Below, in pieces: positions 60,489-64,000 of a stretch of DNA of 64,000 nt; positions within the stretch are counted from its first letter, which is position 1, and each line of letters starts with the position of its first letter. The stretch is taken from the NCBI GenBank assembly GCA_033721235.1, contig JAWWAY010000002.1:62001-126000 (forward strand), in the 5' to 3' direction. Source of the DNA: UBA5078 sp033721235. Lineage in GTDB: Bacteria > Pseudomonadota > Gammaproteobacteria > Pseudomonadales > Pseudohongiellaceae. A program made the translations under genes and the position numbers. Below the pieces are notes generated by a model. That model was not told the origin of the DNA and did not search any database. It was given only the letters and a program-made list of their open reading frames with translations.

Positions 60489-62459
60489 TCAGTGCACAGT
60501 GCTGAGGACAACCACTTTGTCTTTGACGCCCAAAGCAATCTGACTATTACGCTTAGGGTTTAATTGCAGCTGCTTTTCACCAGCTCGCGGCTCAAAGCGA
60601 TAGATGCCCAAGGCCGTTTCGCCCTTAGCGGCAACCAAGGCTTCCAAGTCAGCGAAGCTCATAGTAGAGGCATCACTATAAAGCCGAGGGTCATGAAAGG
60701 ATATTTCTGCGCCGCGACTGGTAAACAAGTCATCAAACACATGGGTTAACTCACGCCTTAAAGCGACTTGAGACAAGAGGTGGCTCATGATGAGAGGGCT
60801 GATCAACACCTCACTGCGATCGAGAACTAAGAGGGATTCGTTAGAGGGGTCATTTAGCTCCATGACCACTTGCGGCCTTTGTGGAGCTTGCTGCAGAATT
60901 TCATCCAATACCAAGTAGCCAACGACAGTGCGCGCATCGGCCTCTTCCCCGCTGACAATGCGATCACTACATAACATTAAGACGCTATCGTAGCTTGCCG
61001 GATTCAGTTTCCTCAGCTCACCCTCAATCATATAGTCGACTTGCAAGAACTCACAGCTCACCTTTGCGTTATTGCTACTATAGTGTGCTATCTGCTGTTC
61101 TCTGCGCTCTGATGATACCGTTGAGACCAACATTACCTCGAAGCGATAGTCTTCATAGGAGGCAAGCTCAGATATCAGGGCCGGCACACGCCTATTCCAA
61201 CCGACAAGCAAGATGCGCATTGGTTTGGGCATTTTAGCAACGGTATCTGCAGGCGACTCGCTCCTCGCTGGGCGAGTTATCAGCCCTAGTCGGCGAGCGG
61301 CCTCCACTGGCTCCGTATCCTTATAGTCTTGGGCCAAGAAAACCAGATTATCGCTAGACTGTAAAATCGTGTCCGAGGCCACATTTAAAAAGACCTCCCA
61401 TTGCTCTCCTTGCAGGCGCAGGAACCCCAGGACGATGGCATTAGGGCATAGAGAAGCCACGTCGCCCAGAGTAGTTTGCGCTCCAACGCCGAACGCTTCG
61501 GCCTTGCGCAAGTACAGCTCATTACCAATAGAGCTATTTAACACCTCGCTATAGACCGAAGATAAACCTGGATGCAAAATATTTTGCGCCAGCAGGCGAG
61601 AGACCGTCGCATCGCTGGCAATGACCTCCATGGGCCCAGAATACGCGCGGTGCAAGGTAGGCTTGCGCCTCACATCTTCTATCTCCGCAACCACATAAGG
61701 CAATTCATTACCCGATGCCACCGCCTGAGAATTGATAGACAGTAGCGCCTTGATGGTTTCGATATCGGCGCTCACTTCATTGGCTTGGTGACCGTGTGAG
61801 TGACCGGGAACGATAATAGCCGCGGCATTGAGACAGGCCGCCCGATGCAGCGCCTTAGCTTCGAGGGCGGAACCAGAGCGCAAAATGATATCGTGCGCAT
61901 TCCTACCAATACCCGGCTCGCTCTTGAGAAGCTGCAATTGAGTGGCGGAGGCTTCTTCCGAGAGCACCACCACCCTTAAGCGTTTCGTCGAGTGCGCTAA
62001 AAGAAAACGCTCCACTCGCGATTCGGCGCAAATTAATTCTCGTACCAAAGGAGTTGTGCGGCTAGTCCAGCCTAGAATGACCACATGATTGCGAACAGCA
62101 ACGGGGGTAAGACCCCGCTCAAGCTGCTGCATAACGCTGATTAACCAGCGCGTAATAATCGCCACCAATGTACCCATAAACAGCACATAGCCAATGACGG
62201 TAAGAATAGTGGAAACAATGCGCGGCCAAGTGCCCACATCATCCCCAAGATAGCCAGGGTCGGTGAGCCTAAGAAACGCCCACCAAACAGCCGCACCAGT
62301 CTCGGTTTCCACCTGCCCTGTAGGCAGCACCAAGGCACCCCCCAAAAGGGAGATCAATGCAATAAGGGCGATCACTACTAATAGTTGGTAGTGAGCACCC
62401 TTAACAAATTGCCTCTCCACAAAATACTTGAGCCTATCTGCAAAGCGAAGGCGGAACAT
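60489..62459 (-). CDS. CASTOR/POLLUX (DMI1)-type ion channel with RCK domains
   Basis: 656 aa. Two to three N-terminal helices (about 24-48 and 85-110) surround a pore segment reading WWAFLRLTDPGYLGDD. Two large cytoplasmic nucleotide-binding RCK-like domains follow, the first starting NHVVILGWTSRTTPLVRELI and the second ILLVGWNRRVPALISELASYED. The plant proteins CASTOR and POLLUX are cation channels of nuclear membranes; bacterial members are of unknown ion preference. The chain is full length. It is followed leftward by nothing; the neighbouring small membrane gene converges on it. Confidence 0.88.
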   Translation of the reverse strand: MFRLRFADRLKYFVERQFVKGAHYQLLVVIALIALISLLGGALVLPTGQVETETGAAVWWAFLRLTDPGYLGDDVGTWPRIVSTILTVIGYVLFMGTLVAIITRWLISVMQQLERGLTPVAVRNHVVILGWTSRTTPLVRELICAESRVERFLLAHSTKRLRVVVLSEEASATQLQLLKSEPGIGRNAHDIILRSGSALEAKALHRAACLNAAAIIVPGHSHGHQANEVSADIETIKALLSINSQAVASGNELPYVVAEIEDVRRKPTLHRAYSGPMEVIASDATVSRLLAQNILHPGLSSVYSEVLNSSIGNELYLRKAEAFGVGAQTTLGDVASLCPNAIVLGFLRLQGEQWEVFLNVASDTILQSSDNLVFLAQDYKDTEPVEAARRLGLITRPARSESPADTVAKMPKPMRILLVGWNRRVPALISELASYEDYRFEVMLVSTVSSERREQQIAHYSSNNAKVSCEFLQVDYMIEGELRKLNPASYDSVLMLCSDRIVSGEEADARTVVGYLVLDEILQQAPQRPQVVMELNDPSNESLLVLDRSEVLISPLIMSHLLSQVALRRELTHVFDDLFTSRGAEISFHDPRLYSDASTMSFADLEALVAAKGETALGIYRFEPRAGEKQLQLNPKRNSQIALGVKDKVVVLSTVH

Positions 62460-62491
62460 TATGGAGACTCTCCTTTTCTTACATGAGGACG

Positions 62492-63987
62492 TTAAGCAGT
62501 TTGCAAGCCGTCCTTATTCTTAATAGTTCTGTAGAACGTCTGAGACATTTCCGAGTCTTCATCGTTCGCTGGGCGCAAGAGAGTCAGAAGCGGAATCACA
62601 AGCAAAGGAATCAAAGTGGCCGAAAACGTGGGATCAGACCACTCGCCCAGAGCGAGTTGGCTCTCGTGCCAAAATTGCCCAAAGCCACCGGCCGTTGCAT
62701 AAGCAGAATCATCGAATAAGGAATTCAACGACCAGTGCACGAGGCCCGTAGCATACCCAGACAATATACCGTAAAAGGCCGCAAACTCACTGGTTTTTTT
62801 CCAGTAGAACATATAGGCGATAGCAATGGCAGGCGGCACGACCATCGCAAAACCAAGAAGTAGCAATTGCAGCACAGACGAGATATCACCCTGCCACGCA
62901 ATAACGGTTGCCAGAAGGCCATAGAAGACAGCAGTCAGTTTGTAGGCCTTCAAACGCTTCTTCTCAGAGAAGTTTTTGGAGCCAGGAATCCAGTCGTTCA
63001 CAAACATGGTGGCACCACCCAGCAACATCGGAGCGCCCGATGAAATCAAGGCTGCCAAGATTGCAGCCAGCGCGACACCACCAATGATAGGCCCAGTATC
63101 GGTGGCAAGCTGAGTAATATTGCGATAGCTGCTAAGGCCGCTTTCGGCACCATATTTGGCAAAGGCTTCAACACCGATGAGACCGGCGAAGAACGGCATA
63201 ACGGCCGCCAGGGCACCTGCTAGTAAGAAGCCGGGTATCAGCATTTTTTCGGCCTTGGCCGAACTTGCATAATTGGCATAAACCGACGCTGCTGGCGTGT
63301 GCAAAGTAGCGGAGAAGAACAAGGCGATAATAGTAATCCAACCTATGCCAGTGAAGCTCCACCAGCTCTTCTGATCCATTCCAGCCTCTATCAAGGCTGT
63401 GTTGGCTTGCGCCTGTAGTGAGTCCCAACCGCCCATATCGCTCATCGCAAACATACCCACCAACGCCAGGCCAAAGATGGTGACGCTACAGTGAATGATA
63501 TTGGTAATGGCAGTGCCCTTGAGTCCGCCCATAGCCGTAAAGATAAGAATAACAAAGCCGCCTATAAATACCGTGATACCAAACGGCCAGCCTGTTACGC
63601 CAGAAATAATCGACCCGATAACGAACGGCTCGATGATATTCACCACGAGGTATTCGGTTTGCACACATAGGCTTGTAAGCCATTGACAGCGCCTGGAAGC
63701 GAAACGCTTATCAAATACTTGCCCAACACTGGAAAGCCTGAGGCGTCTATAGGGAATAGCAAAGAAGAGACCCACCAGTGCCAGAGCGGTAAAGGAGTTT
63801 ATGCCATACCATAAGTGCCAGCGCCACCGATACGGGTACCCGCTACCCCCGCGGCTAGCATCCAAATGCCCATAGTGCCGCCACCGGTCGCCCAGTCGCT
63901 CGAGCTCTTATTGGAACGGTTAAGGTAGAGTCCGAAAAGCGTAAAGAAGGTCAAATACGCAACAATGACCAGGACCGAAATACTCAT
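62492..63987 (-). pseudogene. Sodium:solute symporter (SSS family), broken by one missing base
   Basis: Two open pieces (63987 down to 63799, and the frame from about 63810 down to 62492) give one 498-residue protein when one base is restored near 63802-63806, where GGAGTYG should continue into INSFTALALVGLFFAIPYRRL. The total length is one base short of a multiple of three. GAGGAAG precedes the ATG at 63987. Both halves have good membrane helices and family motifs (TRIGGAGTYG; NDWIPGSKNFSEKKRLKAYKLT). The family moves solutes such as proline, acetate or sialic acid with sodium; the substrate is unknown. It may be a fresh mutation or a sequencing error. Confidence 0.85.
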
Positions 63988-64000
63988 GCAACTTCCTCAA

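Noticed and set aside
1..64000. CRISPR arrays, insertion sequences, prophage, rRNA or tRNA genes
   Set aside because: No regularly spaced repeats, transposase or integrase frames, or RNA gene signatures were seen by eye; a tRNA scan was not possible here.

Overview
The window reads as chromosome from a free-living, probably marine, aerobic gammaproteobacterium. The assignment is inferred from gene content and order: a Pseudomonas-like nitrate assimilation cluster, many acyl-CoA dehydrogenases, a heme A synthase, a DMI1-type channel and moderate GC judged by eye. No rRNA, tRNA, CRISPR array, phage or insertion sequence was seen. Coding density is high, and most genes have recognisable families.

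Layout. (1) 1-10.2 kb: nitrate/nitrite assimilation. A PP2C phosphatase-Ser/Thr kinase fusion is followed by a sigma-54 promoter with NtrC-like half sites, then nirB, nirD, a NasA-type molybdenum nitrate reductase, a fused DmsB-DmsC electron-transfer/membrane-anchor protein, and a PhzF-family protein ending at a good intrinsic terminator. (2) 10.2-14.5 kb, minus strand: a chemoreceptor and a 14-helix DHA2 drug exporter. (3) 15.4-23.3 kb: a complete branched-chain-amino-acid-type ABC importer (binding protein, two permeases, two ATPases) followed by a two-subunit, Tat-exported molybdenum hydroxylase of the isoquinoline oxidoreductase type. (4) 23.4-30.8 kb: S1/P1 nuclease, heme A synthase, Hsp33, a TrpE-TrpG fusion preceded by what looks like a leaderless tryptophan leader peptide and attenuator, a frameshifted serine hydrolase, and a Fur-box-controlled small protein. 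(5) 30.8-40.7 kb: a CoA-ester degradation region with a paired acyl-CoA dehydrogenase operon, a zinc alcohol dehydrogenase, a two-domain hydratase/3-hydroxyacyl-CoA dehydrogenase, a thiolase and a further acyl-CoA dehydrogenase. (6) 40.7-50.6 kb: hybrid histidine kinase, cardiolipin synthase, UspA, 2,4-dienoyl-CoA reductase, an esterase, a split spermidine-synthase-like pair and a hotdog thioesterase. (7) 50.7-55.2 kb: a second paired acyl-CoA dehydrogenase operon with a phosphoglycerate-mutase-like phosphatase and an APH-type kinase, behind a promoter region rich in palindromes. (8) 55.2-64 kb: a DUF4105/Lnb-like membrane protein, a small unknown protein, LexA-like boxes, an aldo/keto reductase, an acetolactate-synthase-like enzyme, a small membrane protein, a CASTOR/POLLUX-type channel and a sodium:solute symporter broken by a frameshift.

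How the parts work together. Nitrate is reduced on the cytoplasmic side by the NasA-like enzyme, which appears to draw electrons from quinol through the DmsBC fusion; NirBD then reduces nitrite to ammonium with NAD(P)H. The two acyl-CoA dehydrogenase pairs look like heteromeric enzymes of the kind used on steroid or other bulky CoA esters, with hydratase, dehydrogenase and thiolase alongside. The most unusual regulatory structure is the trpL-trpEG attenuator at about 28.8-29.0 kb. Two genes (serine hydrolase and symporter) each miss exactly one base, so sequencing error should be considered before calling them pseudogenes.
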